Below the pieces are notes generated by a model. It was not told the DNA's origin, made no database searches, and saw nothing but the letters and a program-made list of their open reading frames with translations. A program made the position numbers and the translations under genes. DNA of 14,920 bases from CAZVWW01 sp964631265. GTDB lineage: Bacteria; Thermotogota; Thermotogae; MWEM01. The first letter of the stretch is position 1, and the number at the start of each line of letters is the position of its first letter. Positions 1 through 7,371 of this stretch are shown here, piece after piece. The stretch covers positions 1 through 14,920 of the forward strand of contig CAZVWW010000052.1 of NCBI GenBank assembly GCA_964631265.1, read 5' to 3'.

Positions 1-2
1 CA

Positions 3-248
3 AAGCTCGAAGGGGAAGAGCTGGAAGCACTCGTCAAAAAACTGGTGTCATACGGCCTCGACGGAATAGAAGTCTATTATTCCAAACACACACCGGAGAT
101 GGTGACGCATTACCAACACTTGTCAGAAAAATACAACTTGCTAAGAACAGCCGGTTCGGATTTCCACGGTTCCAATAAACCGGACATAGAACTCGGCATG
201 GACATACGGGATCAGACGATCATAAAGACACTGGAAAAAATCACTTAA
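3..248 (+). CDS. PHP-domain phosphoesterase, C-terminal end (RNase AM/TrpH-like), partial
   Basis: Only the last 81 codons are in the window; the gene enters from the left edge in frame 3 and ends with TAA. The visible part contains GLDGIEVYYSKHTPEM followed by a GSDFHG motif. In PHP-domain proteins of the TrpH/YciV group this motif supplies the last metal-binding Asp and His. Members of this group include a 5'-3' exoribonuclease that trims rRNA ends and nucleotide-phosphate phosphatases, and the fragment cannot separate these activities. The protein should be cytosolic because no hydrophobic stretch is visible. A GC-rich hairpin lies 22 bp downstream, and the gene precedes the pyrG promoter on the same strand. 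Family assignment rests on motif recall and is fairly secure; the exact activity is inference. Confidence 0.75.
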   Translation, partial: KLEGEELEALVKKLVSYGLDGIEVYYSKHTPEMVTHYQHLSEKYNLLRTAGSDFHGSNKPDIELGMDIRDQTIIKTLEKIT

Positions 249-269
249 TTTTTGCGTGAATGCAATGAA

Positions 270-297
270 GGGGCATACGCCCGAAAGAGCGTGCCCC
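270..297 (+). terminator. GC-rich hairpin after the PHP gene, possible transcript end
   Basis: Bases 270-275 plus 278-280 pair with 289-297, giving about nine base pairs with a two-base TA bulge and an eight-base loop (CCGAAAGA). No T tract follows (the next bases are C-rich), so this is not a textbook intrinsic terminator. It could be a weak or factor-assisted terminator, or an RNA-stabilising hairpin at the 3' end of the PHP-gene transcript. It lies just upstream of the pyrG -10 box. Confidence 0.35.
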
Positions 298-313
298 CCC
301 TGTCTGGTGGATA

Positions 314-322
314 TGATATAAT
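314..322 (+). promoter_or_regulatory. Extended -10 promoter of pyrG
   Basis: TGATATAAT is a perfect extended -10 element (TG, one base, TATAAT at 317-322). The expected -35 position (about 294-299) is a run of C, so the promoter would rely on the TG extension. The predicted start of transcription is near 329, leaving a leader of about 53 nt before the pyrG ATG. Two other intergenic regions of this window carry the same element. Confidence 0.7.
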
Positions 323-381
323 CCCGGTATGAGCTCAGACGAGCAAAATGACAGAATCGATTAAAAAACAGGAGGCCAATA

Positions 382-1959
382 ATGCCGGATAAATATATTG
401 TGGTCACCGGCGGTGTTATCAGCGGAATCGGAAAAGGGGTTCTTGCGGCATCCGCCGGGCGGCTTTTGAAGGAATCGGGTATGGATATCCGGAGTGTCAA
501 GATGGATCCATATCTCAACGTTGATGCGGGGACGATGAACCCGAATCAGCACGGAGAGGTCTATGTGACGGAGGACGGTTATGAGGCCGATCTTGATCTC
601 GGCCACTATGAACGGTTTATGGGGATCAACGTCCGCCGGGAGAACAACATCACAGCGGGACAGATCTATTCAGCCGTCATCGGAAAAGAACGGGCGGGGA
701 GTTATCTCGGTTCGACGGTTCAGATGGTTCCCCATGTCACCGCTGAGATTAAGCAGCGGTTGAATGCAATCCAATCGGATATTCTGATCATTGAAATCGG
801 GGGTACCGTCGGGGACATCGAGGGAGAGATATTCCTCGAGGCCATCCGGGAACTTTATCTGGAGAAGGGGCGGGAGAAGTTCATGTTCATCCATGCGACT
901 TTCGTGCCCTATCTTCGTACAACCAACGAGTTCAAAACCAAGCCGACTCAGCAGTCCGTTCAGCTCTTGAGACGAATCGGGATCCAGCCGGACATCATCG
1001 CGGCAAGGAGCGAGTACCCCATCGAATCAACTCAACGGCGGAAGATAGCGCTTTTTGCCGGTGTCGAACCGCGTATGGTTGTCAATCTGCCGGATATTAA
1101 AAACATCTATGAGCTTCCCCGGAAGCTCTTTAACATGAAGTTTCATCATCTGATCGCCGATAAATTCAACCTGGAACTGATCGACAATTTCCACTGGGAC
1201 TTTCCCAATTTCTTTAAACCGCTCAAGATCGGTATTGTCGGGAAGTACCTGGGAACGGACGATGCCTACAAGAGTATCAACGAATCGATATTCCTCTGCG
1301 GGGTGGAAAAACCGGATGTGATCGATTCCCAGGAGATCGAGGACCTTGACGGGGAGAAGGCCGGGAGTTTTCTCTCGCAGTTCGATGCGTTGATTATCCC
1401 GGGAGGCTTTGGGAAAAGGGGTATAGAAGGAAAGATCAAGGCGATTCAGTACGCGAGGGAACACAATGTCCCGCTTCTCGGGATCTGTCTGGGGATGCAG
1501 CTCATGGTGATTGAATACGCCAGGAACGCACACGGGTTTGAAGGGGCGAATTCAACAGAGTTCGATCCCGGAACGCCCCATCCGGTCATCGACATGATGG
1601 CCGAACAGAAGGAGGTCCTTCATCTGGGCGGCACAATGCGCCTTGGGGCACAGAAGACGCCCGTTTTTGCAGGCACGCAACTCGAAAAAGTCTACAACAC
1701 GACTGAGATCCAGTTCGAGCGACACCGCCATCGTTACGAAGTAAATTATGAGGCATGCAAGGATTTTCTCGTCGAACCGGAGGAAGAGAGAAACGGGTTA
1801 CGGATCAGCTCGAAGGAGAATTTTGTCGAGGCGGTGGAGCTGACCGGCCATGGTTTTTATATCGGCATCCAGTATCATCCCGAGTACGGGACAAAGGTGG
1901 GAGCACCTCATCCGCTCTTTTCAGCACTGATCGAAGCGGCTGAGAAACGAAAAAACTGA
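382..1959 (+). CDS. pyrG: CTP synthase (glutamine hydrolysing)
   Basis: This 525-residue enzyme makes CTP from UTP, ATP and glutamine, the last step of de novo pyrimidine nucleotide synthesis, in the cytosol. The N-terminal synthetase domain has the P-loop at residues 10-19 (GGVISGIGKG), then DPYLNVDAGTMNPNQHGEV and DLDLGHYERF. The C-terminal class I glutaminase domain has GGFG at 341-344 (oxyanion region), nucleophile Cys369 in GICLGMQ, and His499/Glu501 in YHPEY. All catalytic residues are present. Length is normal for the family. The P-loop resembles the archaeal/eukaryotic form (VISGIGKG) more than the E. coli form (VVSSLGKG). The ATG start is set by AGGAGG at 371-376. The diguanylate cyclase gene follows after about 24 bp without a visible terminator, so the two are probably co-transcribed. 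Confidence 0.98.
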   Translation: MPDKYIVVTGGVISGIGKGVLAASAGRLLKESGMDIRSVKMDPYLNVDAGTMNPNQHGEVYVTEDGYEADLDLGHYERFMGINVRRENNITAGQIYSAVIGKERAGSYLGSTVQMVPHVTAEIKQRLNAIQSDILIIEIGGTVGDIEGEIFLEAIRELYLEKGREKFMFIHATFVPYLRTTNEFKTKPTQQSVQLLRRIGIQPDIIAARSEYPIESTQRRKIALFAGVEPRMVVNLPDIKNIYELPRKLFNMKFHHLIADKFNLELIDNFHWDFPNFFKPLKIGIVGKYLGTDDAYKSINESIFLCGVEKPDVIDSQEIEDLDGEKAGSFLSQFDALIIPGGFGKRGIEGKIKAIQYAREHNVPLLGICLGMQLMVIEYARNAHGFEGANSTEFDPGTPHPVIDMMAEQKEVLHLGGTMRLGAQKTPVFAGTQLEKVYNTTEIQFERHRHRYEVNYEACKDFLVEPEEERNGLRISSKENFVEAVELTGHGFYIGIQYHPEYGTKVGAPHPLFSALIEAAEKRKN

Positions 1960-1983
1960 GAATCAAACGGAAAGGATTCATTG

Positions 1984-4473
1984 ATGCGTGAAAATACCGG
2001 AGATCGAAAAAGCGAAAAACTGAACAGGCTGACTCAGGCCCTTTCAAAAGGGGAGGTTGCCTGGTGGGAGATGGATGTCGCCACCGGCAGGGTGACGTAC
2101 GGCATCAACAAGACCCGTATGCTGGGGGTGGATCAATCAGGGTTTAACCATTATTCTGATTTCACCGGCCTGCTGCATGAGGATGATTATCCCGGGGTCA
2201 TGAAAGCCATGAGAGATGTTATCATCGGCAAAAAAGAGATCTACAGTGTGGCATACCGCATCAGGAGAAAAGACAGCAGCTGGATCTGGTTTAAGGATAT
2301 CGGAAGTGTTACGGAAAGAAGCGCCGAAGGAAAGCCCGCTGTTATCTCAGGTGTCGTCATTAATATCACCGCCTCCAGAGAAAACGAGGAAAAATACGAA
2401 TTTTTGTTTGAAAACTCAAGAGATGCGATCTGTATTCATGACCATGATGGCAATATCATCGATGTCAATCCTCAGGCCTGCCGGAATTTCGGCTATTCAA
2501 AGTCGGAGATGCTTTCGATGAATATCAGCCGAATACTCAAGAGTAAGGATAGAGGCCTTGTGGAACTGATCGTCCAAAGACTTGAGGAAACCAACACGGT
2601 CGATTTTGAGACCGTCACGGAGGATGCCACCGGCAGAAAGAGCTATTTTGAGATCAGCAGCCGGAAGATGTCGCTCGACACCCGGGAGTTCATCGTGAGC
2701 ACCATCAAGAATATTTCCCAGCGAAAATACTATCAGAGAGAGCTCAACTACCGATACAAACTGGAGAAGGTGATCAACGAGATCGCCTCGAAACTGATTA
2801 AGTCCTCAAAGGAACCTGTCTTTCAGGAGATCAAAAACTCCTTTGAGATGATATCGCATTATATCCCTCTCGAAATGATCACCCTGTATATGTACGGCGA
2901 CGATGAAGAGTTTCTGGAAAAAGCGGTCAGCTGGAAAAAGGAGAAGACGGTTCTGGATGGCCGGATCAGGATAGAAAGAGAGGCACTCCCGGAGATTATC
3001 AAGACGCTTGGTGAAAGTAACGAAGTGACGCAGCTCCCCGATGAGGAGTTTCATGCCCTCTTCGGTCAGAAGACAGCCGGTATCATCAAGAGTTCTGTCC
3101 TCATCCCCATATACACCGATAATAGGCTTTTCGGATTTATCGGGTTCTTTTCGTCGGATGAAAACATCCTTCTCAAGCACGAAGAGCGGAACGTCCTGAG
3201 GGTCATATCCGGCATGATATCGAGCATGATCAAACAGAAGCACGAAGAGGATGAGCTCGAGGAGACAAAAAACAGATACAAGGCGGTATTCGAGAATTCC
3301 GGAACCGGTATGGGGATCATCAGAAAGGACACGACACTCGAAATGGTCAACACACGTTTTGTCAAGATGAGCGGTTATGAAAAATCAGAACTGGAGAACT
3401 CGATGTCATGGACGAGTTTTGTGGCCCCCGCTGATCTTGAAAAGATGAAGCAATTTCATTTCAGGCGGAGAGAGAGAAACAAGGAGGCCCCTTCAAACTA
3501 CGAGTTTACGATGATTGACAAATGGGGAAAAGAGATGCGGATACTTCTGAACGTGAAGATGATCCCCGGCACGGAGAAGAGTATCGTCTCGCTCATCGAT
3601 ATCACCAAAAGAAAGGACGCGGAGAAGGACCTCCAGAAAAAGACAAATCAGCTCGAGACACTTATTTCTTCGATGCCGGACACTCTCGTGGTGGTGGATC
3701 ATGAAGGGATCATCCTCGAGGTAAACAATCGTGGTGTTGAAACACAACTGTTCAAGGATGCGTTTGAAACCGGTAACAGAATCCAGGATGCCCTTGTCGG
3801 TGATGAAAAAGAAACGTTCCTGAAGGCACTTCAAAAAACACTGAAAACAGGTAAGCTGCAGGCGGTTGGATTCTGGCTGAAGAGTAGCAGCAAAAAAAAG
3901 CAATACATTGAATTCAGGATCAAGCAAATAGAAAACGACAAGGCCATTGTCATTATTCGAAACCGGACCGGGGAAAAGAAAGAGGAGGAAAAGATCAAAT
4001 ACCTCTCTTTTCACGATCAACTCACCGGTTTGTACAACAGGCGTTTCTTTGAGAAGGAAATGTCAAGAATGGAGCACTCAAGGCAACTGCCTATTACACT
4101 TTTCGTGGCGGATTTAAACGGTTTGAAGCACGTGAATGACACACAGGGCCACAAAGAGGGTGACAAGGTCATCATCCGGGCGGCAAACTTCCTGAAAGAG
4201 ACGTTGAGAAGTGAGGACATCCTGTCAAGGATCGGGGGAGACGAATTTGCGGCACTTCTTCCGAAAACGAATGCAGCAGCTGCAGAACGGATCAAAGAGC
4301 GCATCCTTAATGCGATCAGAAGATATAACGAGGACCGGGGAACAGGCTGCAGCATGGCCGTTGGCTATTCGGTTAAAGAAGAAAAGACCTCCAAACTCGA
4401 GGAGGTCTTCAGAGAAGCTGATTCAAATATGTACGAAGATAAGCGTAAAAACGCCCTCCATCACCATTCCTGA
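1984..4473 (+). CDS. PAS/GAF sensor diguanylate cyclase (GGDEF)
   Basis: This 829-residue cytosolic protein has no membrane segment. Domains in order are two PAS domains (about residues 12-130 and 138-255), a GAF-like domain (about 257-420), two more PAS domains (about 432-545 and 555-670) and a GGDEF domain (about 674-829). The active-site motif GGDEF is intact at 751-755. An inhibitory-site RxxD (Arg742 to Asp745) lies exactly five residues before it. It should therefore make cyclic di-GMP from two GTP under product inhibition, controlled by whatever the PAS/GAF domains sense, which the sequence does not reveal. There is no EAL or HD-GYP domain. A TTG at 1981 is in frame, but AAAGGA at 1971-1976 is better spaced for the ATG at 1984. 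The last 13 bp overlap the convergent lipocalin gene. Confidence 0.93.
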   Translation: MRENTGDRKSEKLNRLTQALSKGEVAWWEMDVATGRVTYGINKTRMLGVDQSGFNHYSDFTGLLHEDDYPGVMKAMRDVIIGKKEIYSVAYRIRRKDSSWIWFKDIGSVTERSAEGKPAVISGVVINITASRENEEKYEFLFENSRDAICIHDHDGNIIDVNPQACRNFGYSKSEMLSMNISRILKSKDRGLVELIVQRLEETNTVDFETVTEDATGRKSYFEISSRKMSLDTREFIVSTIKNISQRKYYQRELNYRYKLEKVINEIASKLIKSSKEPVFQEIKNSFEMISHYIPLEMITLYMYGDDEEFLEKAVSWKKEKTVLDGRIRIEREALPEIIKTLGESNEVTQLPDEEFHALFGQKTAGIIKSSVLIPIYTDNRLFGFIGFFSSDENILLKHEERNVLRVISGMISSMIKQKHEEDELEETKNRYKAVFENSGTGMGIIRKDTTLEMVNTRFVKMSGYEKSELENSMSWTSFVAPADLEKMKQFHFRRRERNKEAPSNYEFTMIDKWGKEMRILLNVKMIPGTEKSIVSLIDITKRKDAEKDLQKKTNQLETLISSMPDTLVVVDHEGIILEVNNRGVETQLFKDAFETGNRIQDALVGDEKETFLKALQKTLKTGKLQAVGFWLKSSSKKKQYIEFRIKQIENDKAIVIIRNRTGEKKEEEKIKYLSFHDQLTGLYNRRFFEKEMSRMEHSRQLPITLFVADLNGLKHVNDTQGHKEGDKVIIRAANFLKETLRSEDILSRIGGDEFAALLPKTNAAAAERIKERILNAIRRYNEDRGTGCSMAVGYSVKEEKTSKLEEVFREADSNMYEDKRKNALHHHS
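4384..4409 (-). terminator. Likely intrinsic terminator of the lipocalin gene, inside the cyclase gene
   Basis: A perfect 9-bp inverted repeat (4384-4392 with 4401-4409) encloses an eight-base loop. Read on the minus strand, the stem is followed by a T-rich tail (TTCTTCTTT). It lies about 50 nt beyond the stop codon of the minus-strand lipocalin gene, where a terminator is expected. On the plus strand it encodes part of the cyclase C terminus (residues about 801-809). Function on the minus strand is inferred from stem plus tail. Confidence 0.55.
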
Positions 4474-4982
4474 GTTACTTTTTCGATCCGGTTTAAGTCA
4501 AATCCCCAGTCATTCAGTCTGGAAAGAATCTCCTCATAAAGGGCATTATCCATCTGCGGGGTTCTGGAAAGGATCCAAAGATATTCTTTACCCGGCTGAC
4601 TTACAACCGCATATGAATAATCCTCTTCATCCAGATCAATGACCCAGTAATCACTGGAGAAGGAACCAAAAAACTGGACTTTCAACTCACCCGGCTCTTC
4701 CGGATCCGGAACCCAGGCCTTCCCTTTCACAGAGCCTTTAAGTCCTCCGGGACCCCCGTAATACCCCTGATTCACGACTTGTATCTCGCCGTTTTCCAAC
4801 AGGGTGTATTCCGCTGTTACATTGGCCATTCCCTGTTCGAAGAAAAGGCCGTAACGCCCGATCTCATACCATTTCCCCGTGTAGCGCTCGAGATCGACAT
4901 CCACCGCTTCAACTGGTTTTGCCAAAACAAACATTGATGCAAATAACATAATCGAGATTAGTACCAATAAACTTTTTTTCAT
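4461..4982 (-). CDS. Secreted lipocalin, Blc-like
   Basis: This 173-residue lipocalin should bind a small hydrophobic ligand such as a fatty acid or lysophospholipid in the cell envelope. The N terminus is a signal peptide: MKK, a hydrophobic core, and a probable signal peptidase I site after Val-Glu-Ala (residue 26). No lipobox cysteine is present, unlike E. coli Blc, which is an outer-membrane lipoprotein. The lipocalin signature GKWYEI starts at residue 36, and later segments (SSDYWVIDLDEEDYSYAVV, LWILSRTPQM) match the Blc pattern of beta strands and C-terminal helix. A GTG at 4991 is in frame, but it is part of the Shine-Dalgarno site GAGGTG, so the ATG at 4982 is the better start. The gene is divergent from infB and convergent with the cyclase. 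I see no convincing promoter for it. Confidence 0.9.
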   Translation of the reverse strand: MKKSLLVLISIMLFASMFVLAKPVEAVDVDLERYTGKWYEIGRYGLFFEQGMANVTAEYTLLENGEIQVVNQGYYGGPGGLKGSVKGKAWVPDPEEPGELKVQFFGSFSSDYWVIDLDEEDYSYAVVSQPGKEYLWILSRTPQMDNALYEEILSRLNDWGFDLNRIEKVTQEW

Positions 4983-5064
4983 AATTATCACCTCAAAGAT
5001 TGGACGGAAAATTTCACAAACCTATTTCAGGATGACGTCAGGTGTTCATTATGATTAAACCCTA

Positions 5065-5073
5065 TGGTATAAT
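5065..5073 (+). promoter_or_regulatory. Extended -10 promoter of infB
   Basis: TGGTATAAT is a perfect extended -10 element with TATAAT at 5068-5073. At 17-bp spacing the -35 region reads TTCATT, a weak match. Transcription should start near 5080, about 40 nt before the infB start. The element shows that infB here can be transcribed independently of genes to its left, which face away. Confidence 0.7.
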
Positions 5074-5103
5074 GGCATGAAAAATATGACATACCGAAGA
5101 AAC

Positions 5104-5112
5104 AGGAGGTGA
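5104..5112 (+). promoter_or_regulatory. Shine-Dalgarno site deciding the infB start
   Basis: AGGAGGTGA is a full-length anti-SD match. It ends directly at an in-frame ATG (5113), leaving only three bases after AGGAGG. The TTG at 5119 has nine bases after AGGAGG, the usual spacing, and gives the conserved IF2 N terminus Ser-Lys-Ile-Arg-Ile-Tyr. Confidence 0.7.
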
Positions 5113-5118
5113 ATGGTA

Positions 5119-7290
5119 TTGTCTAAGATTAGGATATACCAACTGGCCAAAAGACTTGGAATGCCAAGTAAGGAGCTTGTCAACGAACTTAAGGAGCTCG
5201 GCATAACCGTTAAAAATCATATGAGTGTTTTGAGCGAGGATGATGAGAAATTAGTGATGGATCTGTTAAGCGAAGGGGAGGATTCTGAAAAAGAGTCCAC
5301 AAAGACGAAAAAGACCAAGATGCCCAAAACTGAGAAGAAGGAACAGAAACTCAAGGAGGAGAAGGAAGAGGCGTCTCCTAAAAAGAAGCCGAAAGAGAAG
5401 GCCACAGAGGGACCCGTTGAAGAAGACGAAGTAGCGGAAAAGAAAGAAAAGAAAAAAGAAGAAACCGGAGAGGAAACGGAAGAGAATGTGGTTTACATAA
5501 ACGCCCTTTCGATGACATTGCGTGAACTTGCTGAGACGATCAACGTTCCGATTAACAAGATCATCCAGGAGTCGTTTAAGAGCGGTACCATCCTGAACCC
5601 CAATCAGAAGCTGGATTACGAGGAATGCGCCGAGATGGCTCAGAAGTATGACGTGAAGCTTGAGATCTCCGAAGGCGAGGATCTGGTTGATGAGAAAGAG
5701 GATGATCTGGAAAAGCACCTGAAAGCCTATTACGAGGAGGCCTATGAGAACAGGGCGGAGGACCTTGTGAAAAGACCGCCCGTGGTAACCGTTATGGGCC
5801 ATGTGGATCACGGCAAGACGACGCTGCTCGATCACATCCGGTCAGCCCGCGTTGCCGAGAGTGAAGCCGGTGGGATCACCCAGGCTATCGGGGCGTATCA
5901 GGTGATGTGCAACAAAAAACCCATTACCTTTATCGACACACCGGGACATGAGGCGTTTACAGAAATGCGTGCCAGAGGCGCACAGGCCACGGATATTGTC
6001 ATTCTGGTTGTAGCAGCAGACGACGGGGTGATGCCCCAGACGGAGGAAGCCTATAATCACGCAAAGGAAGCCAAGGTTCCTATTATTGTCGCCATCAACA
6101 AGATCGACAAGCCGAACGCCAACATGGACCTGACCAAACAGCAGCTTGCTTCAAAATTACAGCTCGTTCCCGAGGACTGGGGAGGGGACACCATCACAGT
6201 CCCCATCTCGGCGAAGAAAGGCGAGGGGATCGAGGAGCTCCTCGAGATGGTCAGCCTGCTGGCGGAGATGCAGGATATCAAATGCTATCCCAAGGGCAAG
6301 GCCCGCGGTGTTATTGTGGAATCCGAACTGAATCCGAAGATCGGTCCCACCGCCACCTGTATCGTCAAAGACGGTAAACTCAGAGTCGGGCAGTATTTTG
6401 TCTGTGGCAACACCTGGGGAAAAGTCAAGGCGATCCACGATGACAAAGGGAAAAGTGCTAAAGAGGCCAACCCCTCTGATCCGGTCAACCTGCTCGGATT
6501 CAACGATGTACCGGATGCCCACTCCATTCTATACGTCGTTGAATCGGCATCAACCGCAAGGAGCGTTGTCAGCAAGGTCAAAGAGAGAGAAAAGGCCAAT
6601 CAACTCAAGCGAAAGCATATCTCTCTCGAGGAATTCTATGACATGGTGAAAGAAGGAGAAAGAAAGATCCTGAAAATCCTCGTCAAGGCGGACAGTTATG
6701 GAACGGTTGAGGCCCTGAGAAATGCCATCAGTAAGCTTCAGACCGATGAGATTACCATAGAGATCGTTCACGCCGGTATTGGAGCCGTCCGTTCAACGGA
6801 TGTTATGCTGGCGGCGGCATCGGATGCCGTTATTCTGAGCTTCAAGGTCAAAGTTGATCAAAAGGCGAGAGACGAGGCGGAGAAAGAGGAAGTACAGATC
6901 AGAAGTTATGATGTCATCTTCTATCTCATCGAGGATCTCAAGAAGGCCCTTCAGGGCATGCTCGAACCTGAAAAGGTTGCCAGGACCGTTGGACACGGAG
7001 AGGTCAAGAAGACCTTTAAGGTCAGGAAAGTCGGCACAATAGCCGGAATCGTTGTTACCGATGGCTATATCGAGAGGAAATCAAGGGTTAAGATATATCG
7101 AAACGGTCTTGAGGTCCACCACGGGACACTCGACTCTCTGAAACGGTTCCAGAACGATGCCTCGAGAGTTGATGCCCCGAAGGAATGCGGGATTAAGCTT
7201 GAAAACTACAATGAGATAAACGTCGGCGATGAACTGGAATTTATCAACATCGACGAAGTCGAGAGAGAACTGGAATTTAAAAACCAGTAG
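5119..7290 (+). CDS. infB: Translation initiation factor IF-2
   Basis: IF2 is the GTPase that brings fMet-tRNA to the 30S subunit and promotes subunit joining. The protein has 723 residues from the preferred TTG start (725 from the ATG at 5113). An IF2_N module lies at the N terminus (KIRIYQLAKRLGM), then a highly charged Lys/Glu linker (about residues 50-120), then a second IF2_N-type module (about 130-180). The G domain has G1 GHVDHGKT at 227-234, DTPGH at 273-277, NKID at 327-330 and SAK at 364-366. The beta-barrel domains and the conserved C-terminal fMet-tRNA-binding domain follow. All nucleotide-binding motifs are intact. The usual partners nusA, ylxR and rbfA are not adjacent; infB has its own promoter and is followed by comF and the CCA enzyme. 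Confidence 0.97.
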   Translation: MSKIRIYQLAKRLGMPSKELVNELKELGITVKNHMSVLSEDDEKLVMDLLSEGEDSEKESTKTKKTKMPKTEKKEQKLKEEKEEASPKKKPKEKATEGPVEEDEVAEKKEKKKEETGEETEENVVYINALSMTLRELAETINVPINKIIQESFKSGTILNPNQKLDYEECAEMAQKYDVKLEISEGEDLVDEKEDDLEKHLKAYYEEAYENRAEDLVKRPPVVTVMGHVDHGKTTLLDHIRSARVAESEAGGITQAIGAYQVMCNKKPITFIDTPGHEAFTEMRARGAQATDIVILVVAADDGVMPQTEEAYNHAKEAKVPIIVAINKIDKPNANMDLTKQQLASKLQLVPEDWGGDTITVPISAKKGEGIEELLEMVSLLAEMQDIKCYPKGKARGVIVESELNPKIGPTATCIVKDGKLRVGQYFVCGNTWGKVKAIHDDKGKSAKEANPSDPVNLLGFNDVPDAHSILYVVESASTARSVVSKVKEREKANQLKRKHISLEEFYDMVKEGERKILKILVKADSYGTVEALRNAISKLQTDEITIEIVHAGIGAVRSTDVMLAAASDAVILSFKVKVDQKARDEAEKEEVQIRSYDVIFYLIEDLKKALQGMLEPEKVARTVGHGEVKKTFKVRKVGTIAGIVVTDGYIERKSRVKIYRNGLEVHHGTLDSLKRFQNDASRVDAPKECGIKLENYNEINVGDELEFINIDEVERELEFKNQ

Positions 7291-7344
7291 GCAATGCGCG
7301 GGGAAAAAAGTCTCGACGATCTAAATGATAGACCAATCATTCGA

Positions 7345-7371
7345 AAGGCACCTTTTATGGGTGCCTTCTTT
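7345..7371 (+). terminator. Hairpin after infB overlapping the comF start; terminator or ribosome-site occluder
   Basis: Bases 7345-7352 pair perfectly with 7360-7367 (8 bp) around a seven-base loop, followed by CTTT and then GATTTATT. The stem and moderate T tail resemble an intrinsic terminator 54 bp after the infB stop. The loop contains the ATG at 7357-7359, and the 5' arm covers the matching Shine-Dalgarno site GAAAGG (7343-7348). It could therefore attenuate transcription into comF, block its translation, or both. Confidence 0.5.

Noticed and set aside
5033..5040. TGACGTCA palindrome in the lipocalin/infB divergent region
   Set aside because: A single 8-bp palindrome without symmetrical flanks or a second copy; such sites occur by chance at this window size.
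5077..5112. An 11-codon frame (MKNMTYRRNRR) ending in the infB ribosome site
   Set aside because: Its ATG lies upstream of the transcription start predicted from the -10 box at 5068-5073, so it would not be fully in the mRNA; likely chance.
5266..5835. A 189-codon Phe/Leu-rich minus-strand frame
   Set aside because: It is the antisense shadow of the Lys/Glu-rich IF2 linker; the hydrophobic look comes from reversing AAG/GAA codons.
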